Assembly: GCA_013288325.1 (NCBI GenBank)
Contig: JABDCB010000012.1
Span: 1-59,476, forward strand
Source of the DNA: Bacteroidota bacterium
GTDB taxonomy: Bacteria; Bacteroidota; Bacteroidia; Palsa-965
Reading direction: 5' to 3'
DNA length: 59,476 bases
The stretch's first letter is position 1. Every line of letters starts with the position of its first letter. Shown piece after piece: positions 44,349 to 52,357 of this stretch. The position numbers and the translations under genes were made by a program. The notes below the pieces were generated by a model. The model was not told the DNA's origin and did not search any database. It was given only the letters and a program-made list of their open reading frames with translations.

Positions 44349-44921
44349 TTACTTACCTTTTGTTTCATAGTGAAGTGCGATGACTCCGCAGGAAAATGTT
44401 TTCGTTTCCAATAGTTTCAGCTTAGTCGTCTCGGTCACCCCTTTAAATAAGGGAATACCCTGCCCGAGTAAAACCGGATTGACAAATAACCAAAACTCGT
44501 CAATCAGCCCCTGACTGAGTAATGAATGAGACGCAGAGGGACTTCCGAAAATCACAATGTTTTTTCCGTCTTGCTTTTTTATTTGATTTATGTTGTCAGC
44601 CAGGTGGTCGCCAATAACCCTGGTACGGTCAAGACCTTTTTCGCTTAGTGTCTTTGATAACACAATTTTCGAAACTTTGTTGTACCAGGCCGAATGTTCT
44701 TTGTCGTGTTTTGACGCATTGGGTTTTTCCCCGGCCTTGGGCCAGTAACTCTGCATCATTTCATAGGTTACGCGTCCATAAAGCGCCGTGTCGGACTTGT
44801 CTGTCATGGTGCCAACAAAGTCAAATATGGTCTCGTCTACATTTATCCAGTTCATTTCTCCTTTAGGTCCTGCCACAAAACCGTCCAGCGATGCGTGCAT
44901 AAAGAATATTAGTTTTCTCAT
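44349..44921 (-). CDS. Dihydrofolate-reductase-like (RibD C-terminal) protein
   Basis: A 190-aa protein of the RibD-C/DHFR-like family: HASLDGFVAGPKGEMNWI at the start, then ALYGRVTYEMM, GKNIVIFGSPS, and LLSQGLIDEFWLFVNPVLLG, all typical. It binds NADPH by analogy; the substrate is unknown. It is the first of two genes on this transcript. Confidence 0.9.
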   Translation of the reverse strand: MRKLIFFMHASLDGFVAGPKGEMNWINVDETIFDFVGTMTDKSDTALYGRVTYEMMQSYWPKAGEKPNASKHDKEHSAWYNKVSKIVLSKTLSEKGLDRTRVIGDHLADNINQIKKQDGKNIVIFGSPSASHSLLSQGLIDEFWLFVNPVLLGQGIPLFKGVTETTKLKLLETKTFSCGVIALHYETKGK

Positions 44922-45001
44922 TTTGTTACTTTTTGAAATATTTGCACTGAGTCGTAAGCCGGGTTAACGTCCTTCTTTATAGCAACCGGGCAATCGTCCT
45001 C

Positions 45002-45721
45002 TTACTCTGCTTTCTTTATCTGGTAAATTTTTCCTGCACCGGAAATTTCCTTTTTAACAGTTGGATTGCCTTTATAATTCACAGACCCTGCTCCGGAAAT
45101 AGTTGCGTTTAATTCATCCTTCACCCAAACATCAGCACTTCCGGAACCACTAATGTCAATCTTGAACTTATTAACTGCTAATTCAAGAGCTGATAAACTC
45201 CCCGCACCGGAGATACTAAAACCTACTTCGTTTATACTTCCTTTCAGAACGGTTTCACTACCCCCACTCATTTCAGCTTCGAGCTGACTGGCATTTAAAT
45301 CCAGATTTATCTCTGCAGCTCCGCTGCTTTCTATATTCAGCTTATCAAAGGTTAGCTGGGAAGGAGCACTCATCTTTACGGCGCCGGACAATTCTATTTT
45401 ATTCAGATTTTTAAAGGTGATATAAGTTTTTAACCCTTTTTCACTATCTATATTTTTGTTGTTCTTCGTTCCAATAATAAGAACATCTCCGTCTACTCTC
45501 GTTTCAATAAGCTCCACGAGGTTTTTATCCACTTCCATTTTAAGCGATTCTGTTTCCCCTTGAGTCAGAATAACATTCCACTTCCCACTGACTTCAATTT
45601 TTTTGAAAGAAGTGATAGGACTTTGCACTGTTTGCATGTTTCCATCACCTTTAATGGCAGGATTGCAGGAAAAGAACGTGCTTAAGAAAACAGCAATTAC
45701 AAGGGTCTTGATTATTTTCAT
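45002..45721 (-). CDS. Lipoprotein with GIN (DUF2807) domain
   Basis: A 239-aa protein: lipobox LSTFFSC (Cys ~19), then a beta-helix-like GIN domain with repeated ISGAGS / SGSGSAD / SSGAAEI motifs (about 40-230). The short repeated strands and Ser/Gly turns are characteristic. GIN-domain proteins are common in Bacteroidota envelopes and have no assigned activity. The next gene downstream (minus) is the DHFR-like one, 80 bp away. Confidence 0.85.
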   Translation of the reverse strand: MKIIKTLVIAVFLSTFFSCNPAIKGDGNMQTVQSPITSFKKIEVSGKWNVILTQGETESLKMEVDKNLVELIETRVDGDVLIIGTKNNKNIDSEKGLKTYITFKNLNKIELSGAVKMSAPSQLTFDKLNIESSGAAEINLDLNASQLEAEMSGGSETVLKGSINEVGFSISGAGSLSALELAVNKFKIDISGSGSADVWVKDELNATISGAGSVNYKGNPTVKKEISGAGKIYQIKKAE

Positions 45722-45785
45722 TTGTTTGTCCGCTTTTTACGGCCCTAAAATAGGTAATTATTGATTAGCGGGAAGGAGCGGTTTC

Positions 45786-46244
45786 TTACTTAACCAGTAC
45801 ACCGCTCTGATAGTTCTCCATATGATGAATCTGACGATTGTCGTTGAAGTAAACAAATCGCCCATCCTTCTGTCCAGCTTTATAATTACCGGATTCGATG
45901 GTATCTCCCTTTTGTGTAAACGCCACATAGATTCCGTTCTTAATCCCTTTCAGGTATCCTTGTTTATACCATACCTCTTTGGGATTATTGAAGTAGTACT
46001 CCTGCAGCAGTCCGGAAAATAAGGATGAGTCTGATTTCTTATAGATCAGGGAATCTTTAGTAAACGTATCGGTAGCCGATAAGGTGTCGCCTTTCGCTAC
46101 ATGTTCCTCTTTCTTTATGGCAGATTGTTTTTTGGCAGCAGAAGGATTTACGAATGGCCACAGAATAACCAGGGCTATAACCAGGTGGGTGGTAGCCATG
46201 GCATAATATTTCCAGTTTGTTTTAAAAGAGTCCATTCGTATCAT
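45786..46244 (-). CDS. Membrane protein with YwqK/MORN-like C-terminal repeats
   Basis: A 152-aa protein from the ATG at 46244 (MIRMDSFKTNW...); the longer frame to 46343 would overlap the ATPase gene end by 65 bp. One membrane helix (about 16-33, ATTHLVIALVILWPFV) is followed by a Lys/Ser/Thr linker and beta-hairpin repeats (KEVWYKQGYLKGIKNGIYVAF ... NYKAGQKDGRFVYF) as in YwqK/MORN-type proteins. The function is unknown. Confidence 0.65.
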   Translation of the reverse strand: MIRMDSFKTNWKYYAMATTHLVIALVILWPFVNPSAAKKQSAIKKEEHVAKGDTLSATDTFTKDSLIYKKSDSSLFSGLLQEYYFNNPKEVWYKQGYLKGIKNGIYVAFTQKGDTIESGNYKAGQKDGRFVYFNDNRQIHHMENYQSGVLVK

Positions 46245-46278
46245 GGGTGGCTGATTGCTTATTCTATTTAAACCATGC

Positions 46279-47466
46279 TCAATCGAACAATTCATTTGGA
46301 TTGATACGAAGAAATTCCTGCCAAGGCAAAGCACTGTCGCCAATTAAAAGAATTTTATGCGGGTTAAATGCCTTCTGGAATGCTTTCATTCCGGAAGCTT
46401 TGTGAGAAGCACCACTTTTAATTTCCAATCCGATGATCTTACCCCGTTTTTCGAGAACAAAATCAATCTCATCGTTTCGGTGTCTCCAATAGTGTAACTT
46501 GAAATTCTGGGTTAAGGAATGATTAAGCAAGTGCGCTCCCACAGCAGATTCAACCATTCTTCCCCATTGCTCGGGTTGGCTGGATATTTCGGCCAGCGTT
46601 TCATTACGCTGAGCGCTTATAAGAGCTGTATTGTGCACCTGAAACTTGGGGCTGGAAGCCCTTATACGTATCTCATTGGCGGCATACTTTTCAATCCCTG
46701 CCAGGAGGCCGGCAGTGTCCAATAAATCGAGATAATGAGAAAGTGTGGTCGTATTCCCTGCATCCAATAGTTGTCCAAGCATTTTTGTATAAGCAAGGAT
46801 TTGACCTGAATACAAACAACCCAGCTCAAATAATCTGCGCATCAAAGCAGGTTTATCAACCCGGGCCAGCATCAGAATATCTTTGGAGATGCTTGTCTCG
46901 ATGAGTGAATCCGAAACGTACTTCTTCCAACGGTCCTCGTCTGTGATCAGGTCTGCAGAACCGGGATATCCGCCAAACCAAACAAATTGTCGGGGATCCC
47001 ACCCGAAAGCTTCGTTCATTTCCGGAAACGACCAATGGCCTAAATAAGTAGATTCAAAACGGCCGGCCAATGATTCAGTAAGACCTTGTTGCAATAATAA
47101 TCGGGAAGAGCCAAGAAGTATAACTTTGATTTGCCTTTCTTCACGTGTGTCTTCATCCCACATTTTTTTGACAATCTCACTCCATCGGTCAATCTTCTGA
47201 ATCTCGTCTATAACAAAAATAAAATCGCTCGCCCCGTTTTGCTTCCACTTCAGTCGCGCCACTTCCCATTGCTCCGCTACCCAGACAGCATCCGAATTCG
47301 GAACACCATCTGACGAAACAAAAAAATGAGGCTGTTTTGATTGTTTCAACAGTTGTGAAACCAGGGTGGTTTTACCCACCTGACGGGGGCCCATAAGCAC
47401 CTGAATGAACCTTCTTGGCTCTTTCAATCTCCTTTCAATATCCTGTATTACAGACCTTTGATACAT
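46279..47466 (-). CDS. AAA_14/DUF4143 ATPase
   Basis: A 395-aa protein with Walker A GPRQVGKTT (26-34), Walker B FVIDEIQKI (near 90) and a C-terminal DUF4143 region with YWRHRNDEIDFVLEKRGK and GLEIKSG, a PD-(D/E)XK-like module (D in EIDF, E-x-K). The whole family is common in Bacteroidota and archaea and of uncertain role (possibly nucleic-acid handling or regulation). Only the PD-(D/E)XK-like C-terminal region suggests a nuclease activity. It is the last gene before the tRNA element. Confidence 0.85.
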   Translation of the reverse strand: MYQRSVIQDIERRLKEPRRFIQVLMGPRQVGKTTLVSQLLKQSKQPHFFVSSDGVPNSDAVWVAEQWEVARLKWKQNGASDFIFVIDEIQKIDRWSEIVKKMWDEDTREERQIKVILLGSSRLLLQQGLTESLAGRFESTYLGHWSFPEMNEAFGWDPRQFVWFGGYPGSADLITDEDRWKKYVSDSLIETSISKDILMLARVDKPALMRRLFELGCLYSGQILAYTKMLGQLLDAGNTTTLSHYLDLLDTAGLLAGIEKYAANEIRIRASSPKFQVHNTALISAQRNETLAEISSQPEQWGRMVESAVGAHLLNHSLTQNFKLHYWRHRNDEIDFVLEKRGKIIGLEIKSGASHKASGMKAFQKAFNPHKILLIGDSALPWQEFLRINPNELFD

Positions 47467-47475
47467 GACTTACAA

Positions 47476-47497
47476 TTTACTCAACATTATGAGTAAA
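47476..47497. promoter_or_regulatory. Inverted repeat upstream of the AAA/DUF4143 ATPase
   Basis: TTTACTC (47476-47482) and GAGTAAA (47491-47497) form a 7-bp inverted repeat with an 8-bp spacer, 10 bp upstream of the minus-strand ATG at 47466. A further TACTCA half-site follows at 47500-47505. Position and symmetry suit an operator; the ATPase may be autoregulated. Confidence 0.35.
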
Positions 47498-47687
47498 TAT
47501 ACTCATTCTTTTAGTAATAAGCATCTTTTGCGTTTAACAACGAGTGTTCAGTCATAATCCCTCTGGCAGATTTTCACTCAAAAATTTATATAAAAAGGCC
47601 ATTTCAGGCACCAATGAATACCAGCCAGGAAGTAAAGGCTCATTTCCGAATATTCCCTTTTTCAGGCCTAGTTTTAATAGAATGCGG

Positions 47688-47713
47688 TTGATTTTAAAAA
47701 TATTGTATATTTG
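47688..47713 (+). promoter_or_regulatory. Promoter of the tRNA-Phe gene
   Basis: TTG at 47688-47690 and TATATTTG at 47706-47713 fit the Bacteroidota -33/-7 pattern (-7 box perfect TAnnTTTG), though the 15-bp spacer is short. The tRNA starts 21 bp after the -7 box. Confidence 0.6.
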
Positions 47714-47733
47714 CCCTCCAAAAATCTAAAGCT

Positions 47734-47806
47734 GGTGCCTTAGCTCAGATGGTAGAGCAAAGGACTGAAAATCCTTGTGTCCCTGGTTCGATTCCTGGAG
47801 GCACCA
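47734..47806 (+). tRNA. trnF: tRNA-Phe (anticodon GAA)
   Basis: A 73-nt cloverleaf: acceptor GGTGCCT pairs with AGGCACC plus discriminator A; D arm GCTC...GAGC; anticodon stem AGGA/TCCT with loop CTGAAAA, giving anticodon GAA; TpsiC arm with GGTTCGATTCC. The 3' CCA is not encoded. The 3' half from 47765 is the integration target of the following element, and the element has supplied the 3' end found here. A promoter lies just upstream and a U-run hairpin follows at 47818. Confidence 0.97.
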
Positions 47807-47807
47807 C
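47765..47807 (+). repeat. attL: 43-bp copy of the tRNA-Phe 3' end
   Basis: Starts CTGAAAATCCTTGTGTCCCT and ends GGAGGCACCAC. It is identical to 52270-52312 in the same orientation. It covers the anticodon loop, the TpsiC arm and the acceptor 3' strand, so the left copy completes the functional tRNA. Confidence 0.95.
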
Positions 47808-47817
47808 ACAAGAAATC

Positions 47818-47850
47818 AAGCACTTACATGAAAATGTAGGTGCTTTTTTT
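47818..47850 (+). terminator. Element-supplied terminator downstream of tRNA-Phe
   Basis: A 12-bp stem AAGCACTTACAT / ATGTAGGTGCTT (one G-U) with a GAAA loop, followed by T7. It lies 11 bp after the tRNA. The presumed original tRNA terminator is now at 52324-52357, beyond attR. Confidence 0.85.
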
Positions 47851-47856
47851 ATGCCA

Positions 47857-47878
47857 GGTGCGCGGTTTTGGTGCGCGG
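47857..47878 (+). other. Left arm-type site pair of the element
   Basis: GGTGCGCGG at 47857-47865 and again at 47870-47878 (13-bp repeat). The same motif and spacing occur near the right end (52176 and 52189). They are probably integrase arm-binding sites, though this is inferred from symmetry only. Confidence 0.55.
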
Positions 47879-47892
47879 TTTTTTTCCCCTTA

Positions 47893-48237
47893 TTGAAGCA
47901 TGTAGCAGTAACAAAAAGTCTGAAAAAACTACTCTTTCAATTAGGTTGGAATGAAAAAGCAGGGAGTGATGAATATATCATTGGACGAATGGGGGATGAG
48001 TCAGTCAAATTTATGATGATGTCCATAACCAGAGGCTTTAATCATTACATTAAATTCGTAACGAATCGTGAACTCAAGTTCAAAAATCTCCGCAAGACTT
48101 ACATTTCACATCTTACGCGGGCCCTGGGTGAGAAGGCAAAAATGTTTACCGGGCACGCCAATGATGAAGTCCTAAAGGACCACTATCTATCCAGCGCATA
48201 CCTGGCCGGAGGTTTAAGTGATTTTAGTGTCTTTTGA
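47893..48237 (+). pseudogene. Tyrosine-recombinase integrase, C-terminal remnant
   Basis: The frame in this stretch encodes ~114 residues of a Bacteroidota tyrosine integrase catalytic domain: VTKSLKKLLFQLGWN, SDEYIIG, then the box II Arg in FKNLRKTYISHL, the box-III-type His in MFTGHANDEVL and the nucleophile Tyr in KDHYLS, ending in DFSVF. The N-terminal arm- and core-binding domains and the box I Arg are missing, so it is inactive. The open frame extends upstream into the tRNA by chance; no credible start codon remains. Intact members are about 400 aa. Confidence 0.8.
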
Positions 48238-48355
48238 CCCACGACACTGTGGGAAGTTAATCCAGGGTGAAAACCTACAATCTTGGTAAAAATCTCAGAT
48301 CCTGATTTTGAATAACAATTTTTCTATTGTATAGCTTAGGTGTATAAACGGCTTG

Positions 48356-49171
48356 TTAGGCCCACAAATATGACTCCATTCCTGATTGCTTGATTAGTTT
48401 TAGCCACTTTTTTTCCCGAGTCCATATTTTCTTACCCGGTTGCACGTAGATTAGCAAAAATAAATCGTACCAATCATTTGCGGCTGATAGAATTTCGCCG
48501 GTTTCCAGACCATTAAAATATACCTTTAAAACATTTTCAAATAATTCAATGGACTTCCAGTCAAAGTCTCTAGGTAAACCCCCAGTGTGATTAGCTTTTT
48601 CAACGAAAAGTGATATTAGCTCCCTGTTAAGCGGAATCGAGTTCTCCTTTCTATGAGTTTTAAGATCTTTTATTTTTGCTTTGAGCTGTGCAGCTTGCTG
48701 ATTAAAAATATCTGAAATATATTGAAGTTCTTTCTTCCTGTCGTCGCAAAACTGCGAATACTCATCAGTTTTACTCAAATCAATGCCATAGCCCTTCGCA
48801 ATCTTTTCCGTGAAGCGTAAAATATTATTGTGTTTTTCAAGAATATTGTATTTAAAATCCTTATCTGATAGTTTTTTAAGATAAACCAACGGTGGCTCAT
48901 AAATTACATGTTTTCGCGAATATTTGAACATGGCCTGAATACCTTTCATTGTGTATTCGGGATACTTTACAAGATTTCTCGTCCTAGAAAATTCATCTAT
49001 ATTATTAAATGTAGCCACTAATTTAACATTCGAAGGGATTTCTGTTATGGTCCCATTTCCAATTCCATACCATATATGAGTATCACAAATTATCATTTTA
49101 TTGCGATTAATAATGACGAAGTATACACCTACGCCTGCAAGGAGAATTACCAGAGTGCAAAGGATGGCCAT
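48356..49171 (-). CDS. PIN-like ribonuclease, last gene of the element operon
   Basis: A 271-aa protein. From about residue 26 it has a PIN-like pattern: beta strand + Asp in MIICDTHIWYGIG (D30), Glu in NNIDEFSRT (E60), and a C-terminal NDWYDLFLLI (D233/D236) and KKIWTREKKWLKLI (E253), the usual acidic quartet of PIN nucleases with the TRE/D motif. A helical insert (about 95-210) is unusually long. The N-terminal 24 residues are hydrophobic; either the protein is membrane-anchored or the true start is the Met at 49096. Predicted RNA cleavage. It starts 31 bp after the DUF4268 gene. Confidence 0.55.
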   Translation of the reverse strand: MAILCTLVILLAGVGVYFVIINRNKMIICDTHIWYGIGNGTITEIPSNVKLVATFNNIDEFSRTRNLVKYPEYTMKGIQAMFKYSRKHVIYEPPLVYLKKLSDKDFKYNILEKHNNILRFTEKIAKGYGIDLSKTDEYSQFCDDRKKELQYISDIFNQQAAQLKAKIKDLKTHRKENSIPLNRELISLFVEKANHTGGLPRDFDWKSIELFENVLKVYFNGLETGEILSAANDWYDLFLLIYVQPGKKIWTREKKWLKLIKQSGMESYLWA

Positions 49172-49202
49172 AAATATTACTCATTAAGACACTTGTGCAA
49201 CT

Positions 49203-50147
49203 TTACTTTTCCGGTACGGTAATTTGCGTGACAAGCTTAGAAAATGTGTCTCTGAATTTTATTGTATAGGTTACAAGCCAATCCAAAGCTTCTTCAACTT
49301 TTTGCGGATTATTAAAATCGGTCGGATGTAAAAGAACAATTACTTTGTCTATATTTCCCGGATTTGGATTCCATTGCAATTGCTGCCCGATTGCAGTTTC
49401 AATTTCATCTTTTCTACTTTCTAAAAAGGGGAGCATGGTATCCGCAATTTTATTTCTAATATAAATACGAACACCAACTGTACTTACGTCTGTGTTGCAG
49501 GTGTTAGAAATATGAATATCACTTTTCCCTAAGCTAATGTCAAACCAATATTGAGGTCTTGGCGTCTGTAATGAAGGTATCCTTTTTGTTTTGGCGAGCC
49601 TGTCCTTGAACTTATTCCAAAATTCAAATTGAAATTTTCTATTATCGGAAAGATCGTCCGTTGCTTTTGACTTTGCGGCTTGCCTTACAGCTTGATTTGG
49701 CCTGCTGATAATATTAAACCTTAGAGCTGGATTGCCATTGTCAATTTGCCAAAGTTCTACTTGAACTCCATAAAGTGAGATTTCTTCGGAGGTATGATCA
49801 TTTAACCAATCCAATGCTTTTTTATGCTCTTCGGTAAAGTCCGTAGCAATCCAAATTATCGTGGAAGCATCAAGCACAGAGGCGTATGTAATGGCCTTCC
49901 CCAAATGATCGTGATTAGTTCTTTCAAGTTGATTTTCTATTATCACATATTTGCCCGTCCCGGTATCTTTCGCCAAAATATCAGCAGAATACGGCCCGGC
50001 AGCAACCTCTATGTTCTCAACTTCCAGCTCAAGCCCAAGAGCTGAGTTTAGTAGTTTAATATTACCGGCAAGCCAGGGGGTAAAGTCTCTGGCCTCGTTA
50101 GTCCATTTTAGCCTTGCTGCTACGGTTTTTAAAATCCCTAATTCCAT
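49203..50147 (-). CDS. DUF4268-type PD-(D/E)XK protein
   Basis: A 314-aa protein. The N-terminal half has the nuclease-like core SADILAKDTGTGKYVIIEN (Asp, then E-N-Q instead of E-x-K), followed by DHLGKAITYASVL and IIWIATDFTEEHKKALDWLN, all typical of DUF4268 proteins. The C-terminal part (RKFQFEFWNKFKDRL ... WFDISLG) matches the DUF4268 domain itself. The family is linked to restriction/defence contexts. The Gln in place of the catalytic Lys may lower or change activity. Gaps: 25 bp after the zinc-ribbon nuclease, 31 bp before the PIN-like gene. Confidence 0.82.
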   Translation of the reverse strand: MELGILKTVAARLKWTNEARDFTPWLAGNIKLLNSALGLELEVENIEVAAGPYSADILAKDTGTGKYVIIENQLERTNHDHLGKAITYASVLDASTIIWIATDFTEEHKKALDWLNDHTSEEISLYGVQVELWQIDNGNPALRFNIISRPNQAVRQAAKSKATDDLSDNRKFQFEFWNKFKDRLAKTKRIPSLQTPRPQYWFDISLGKSDIHISNTCNTDVSTVGVRIYIRNKIADTMLPFLESRKDEIETAIGQQLQWNPNPGNIDKVIVLLHPTDFNNPQKVEEALDWLVTYTIKFRDTFSKLVTQITVPEK

Positions 50148-50172
50148 TGTTTCCTTTATTAACGGTTACATG

Positions 50173-50829
50173 TTACACCTTCTCGAAAAACTGAACGGCA
50201 AAATTGCAGAAATCAATTATCACATCCTTATCCAAATCAAATTCCTTTCTTTTGCCTAAGTAATTTGAAGATGAAGGTGTAATTTCCTTTCCTTCCTGAA
50301 GCTCTGAAACAGTAATGCACTTAATATGTTTTTTTGAAACGAGAACTATATAAGCGTTTTCGTATGGATAATTTTTAGGCAGGTTTCTCAAGCTAAATTC
50401 TTCATTTGCTCTGAATTTCACTTCAACAAAATATACTTCTTTTGTTTTTGGGTTTTGCATGACGAAGTCTGGCATTCTTCTAATTTCTTGAGCTACGTCA
50501 GATCGTACACCTTTTAAAAGTTCCATTATCCCCGGAATTGTATTCTCCATTCCGTAACGAAACACATTGTAACCTAGACTAAGAAATAATTCCTGAATGA
50601 GCGTCTCAGCGATACGCCCTTTAATCATTCCGTATCGGTAATCGTGTTCTTTGCTTGAAAGACCATTTGAATCCTCAACTTCTTCGTGCTTTTCTATGGG
50701 ATGCTTATGGCCATTCTTTTCATGATAACACTTTGTGCAAAGGCCTCCATCGAATTTTGTATAGGAGCTGCATATTGTACATTGAGCCATATTAGTTAAC
50801 TGTTTTATGTTACCCTTCCACCCATGCAT
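50173..50829 (-). CDS. Zinc-ribbon PD-(D/E)XK nuclease-like protein
   Basis: A 218-aa protein (the internal ATG at 50790, MAQCTIC, is the more likely start; the longer frame adds 13 residues). An N-terminal zinc ribbon (CTICSSYTKFDGGLCTKC, CxxC-x11-CxxC) is followed by a helix and a PD-(D/E)XK core: RRMPDFVMQNPKTK then EVYFVEVKFRA, with D...E-V-K intact. A Bacteroidota restriction-like fold is clear. It was not matched to a named family. It is the second gene of the operon, 48 bp after the DUF2130 gene. Confidence 0.8.
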   Translation of the reverse strand: MHGWKGNIKQLTNMAQCTICSSYTKFDGGLCTKCYHEKNGHKHPIEKHEEVEDSNGLSSKEHDYRYGMIKGRIAETLIQELFLSLGYNVFRYGMENTIPGIMELLKGVRSDVAQEIRRMPDFVMQNPKTKEVYFVEVKFRANEEFSLRNLPKNYPYENAYIVLVSKKHIKCITVSELQEGKEITPSSSNYLGKRKEFDLDKDVIIDFCNFAVQFFEKV

Positions 50830-50877
50830 TTACAACTGGTCACGAAGTCAGTGCTTTTCTTTCCTAATATTCACCTC

Positions 50878-51894
50878 TTAAAGCTCTGGAGCTGGCAACT
50901 GCTTAATTTCTGTTTTAATTAAATTTTTATTTAGTGGTTGACCGCTGAGGATATTTTTTGTAGCGATTTGCAAGCCACTTGTATTTCCATGTATGCCGTT
51001 GTAGTGTTGGAATCTCTTCTCCCATGTTTTTAAATGGTCTTTATGCTCTTGCAGTAATATTTTGGCAAGTTCTTGAGTTCGATAAATTGTGTTATTCACC
51101 GAATTTTTGAAATCGTCGCTTTTGATGAAATTCATCAAATTTTGTGACCGTTCTTCGAGTTCTTTATGGTTAAGTTTTAATGAATTCATTTCCATAATTG
51201 AGTTGCGTAGAACTTGAGCTATATAAACTGTTCCGTATGGATGTACAACAATTATTTCATTGTCTACAAAGAACCCCTGTGAATTTTTTCGCGACGCAAA
51301 TGTCACTAACACCCCATAAGTAGCATTGCGAGTAGAAATTGCGCGTTTCGTCTGGTGAATATAATCGTTCGAAAATTTTGTTGTTTTTTTGCACTCATAA
51401 AGTATGCTCCCAATTTCTTTCGACTTAAAAAGTACTCTATGAAATATATCACCCCCCTTCCCTGTATGTTCAATTTTGTCTGAAGGAAATTCGTTTGCAA
51501 GCTGCTTTACAAGCTCCTTTTCAAAGTCGTGCCCTGCACTCTGAGGTGTTGTTCCATCCTTTAGATGTTTCTCCAACTCCTTTATTTTTTTAGTTGCATG
51601 CTGTAAATCTTCCGACTTTTTACTAACGAGACGAGATAAACTGTCTGCCCTCGATTTCTCCTTCTGTTTACCCTTCTCAACTCCGGCTTTAATTGCAATT
51701 CGTTTCTCCCTTTCCAATTTTATCATTGCCGCCTTTTGCTGAGCAATAATTTCCTTTTTTTGCCTTTGGGCGTCCTGTAACTGTTTTTTAATTTCTTGTT
51801 GTGCCTTTACTTGTGCGTCAGCTACACGTAAGACTTGATAATACTTTGTTTCGGAAAGGAGTGATTTACAAAGAGGACAGTGAAATTTTGCCAT
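50878..51894 (-). CDS. DUF2130-type zinc-finger/coiled-coil nuclease-like protein
   Basis: A 338-aa protein: N-terminal CPLC knuckle (residues 6-9), a long Lys/Gln/Glu-rich coiled coil (about 25-110), and a DUF2130 domain (about 118-300) with GGDIFHRVLFKSKEIGSILY then ECKKTTKFSNDYIHQTKRAI, a PD-(D/E)XK-type core (D...E-C-K). A basic, Gln/Leu-rich tail follows. It is the first gene of the operon and has 376 bp of non-coding or remnant sequence upstream, where the promoter should lie. Predicted DNA-acting enzyme. Confidence 0.82.
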   Translation of the reverse strand: MAKFHCPLCKSLLSETKYYQVLRVADAQVKAQQEIKKQLQDAQRQKKEIIAQQKAAMIKLEREKRIAIKAGVEKGKQKEKSRADSLSRLVSKKSEDLQHATKKIKELEKHLKDGTTPQSAGHDFEKELVKQLANEFPSDKIEHTGKGGDIFHRVLFKSKEIGSILYECKKTTKFSNDYIHQTKRAISTRNATYGVLVTFASRKNSQGFFVDNEIIVVHPYGTVYIAQVLRNSIMEMNSLKLNHKELEERSQNLMNFIKSDDFKNSVNNTIYRTQELAKILLQEHKDHLKTWEKRFQHYNGIHGNTSGLQIATKNILSGQPLNKNLIKTEIKQLPAPEL

Positions 51895-51998
51895 TGGAGT
51901 TAATTTCTATTGGATGTAAAGGATTTATCTAGGAACTAATATACAAAAACAGCTGTCAATCTAACCACTCTTAGTCCCACTGTCCCGGAATTTCCTTT

Positions 51999-52200
51999 TT
52001 AACTCATTGTAATTGGGGCATCTACCAGAATAACCAGATCAATTTTGTCACTTAAATCGATAGCATTCAGGACTTCCTCCGGGTTTTCGAAATTTGGCTT
52101 CCGGCAGCCCTTAATTCATTCTCCAGAAAGCGTTTGAAGAAATAGAGGTTCCAACCTAAGAACCTGATTGAATTAGGTGCGCAATATAGGTGCGCGATTT
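51999..52200 (-). pseudogene. Possible frameshifted coding remnant near the right end
   Basis: On the minus strand, one frame reads ...FFKRFLENELRAAG, and after a shift near 52085-52100 another frame reads PNFENPEEVLNAIDLSDKID ... LVILVDAPITMS and stops at 51999. Both halves look coding (amphipathic, no low complexity). The family is unknown. It may be what remains of an element gene. The extension of the first frame across attR is an artefact. Confidence 0.3.
52176..52196 (+). other. Right arm-type site pair of the element
   Basis: GGTGCGC at 52176-52182 and GGTGCGCG at 52189-52196, again 13 bp apart and in the same orientation as the left-end pair (47857/47870). It lies 74 bp inside attR. 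Confidence 0.5.
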
Positions 52201-52269
52201 TGTACTCCTTTTGCTCGATTTTGGCAAGGAATGCTCTGATTTGCTTGATATTGTAGAGCGACACGAGTC

Positions 52270-52312
52270 CTGAAAATCCTTGTGTCCCTGGTTCGATTCC
52301 TGGAGGCACCAC
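52270..52312 (+). repeat. attR: 43-bp copy of the tRNA-Phe 3' end
   Basis: Identical to attL (47765-47807). The adjoining left flank differs (no tRNA 5' half), so this is the remnant of the original tRNA 3' end displaced by integration. The right flank runs straight into a strong terminator. Confidence 0.95.
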
Positions 52313-52323
52313 CGGTAAAGCAG

Positions 52324-52357
52324 AAAAGCCCCTGAAGTTTTCACTTCAGGGGCTTTT
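52324..52357 (+). terminator. Original tRNA-Phe terminator
   Basis: A 14-bp stem AAAAGCCCCTGAAG / CTTCAGGGGCTTTT with a 6-nt loop, 12 bp after attR. It fits the terminator that followed the tRNA before integration. A second hairpin, CCCTGAAGC (52378-52386) / GCTTCAGGG (52410-52418), follows. Confidence 0.8.

Larger units (their letters stand above)
47734..52312. mobile_element. Decayed tRNA-Phe-integrated element carrying a four-nuclease operon
   Basis: The element proper runs from the attL repeat (47765-47807) to the attR repeat (52270-52312), about 4.5 kb. Both ends carry a 43-bp identical copy of the tRNA-Phe 3' end. Inside each end is a pair of GGTGCGC(G) sites with 13-bp spacing (47857/47870 and 52176/52189), likely integrase arm-type sites. 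The integrase is only a C-terminal remnant, so the element cannot move by itself. Its cargo is the minus-strand operon 51894-48356. The base composition looks more AT-rich than its flanks. Confidence 0.85.

Noticed and set aside
47749-47892. N-terminal extension of the integrase frame into the tRNA
   Set aside because: It reads tRNA and att sequence by chance; integrase similarity begins only after ~47893.
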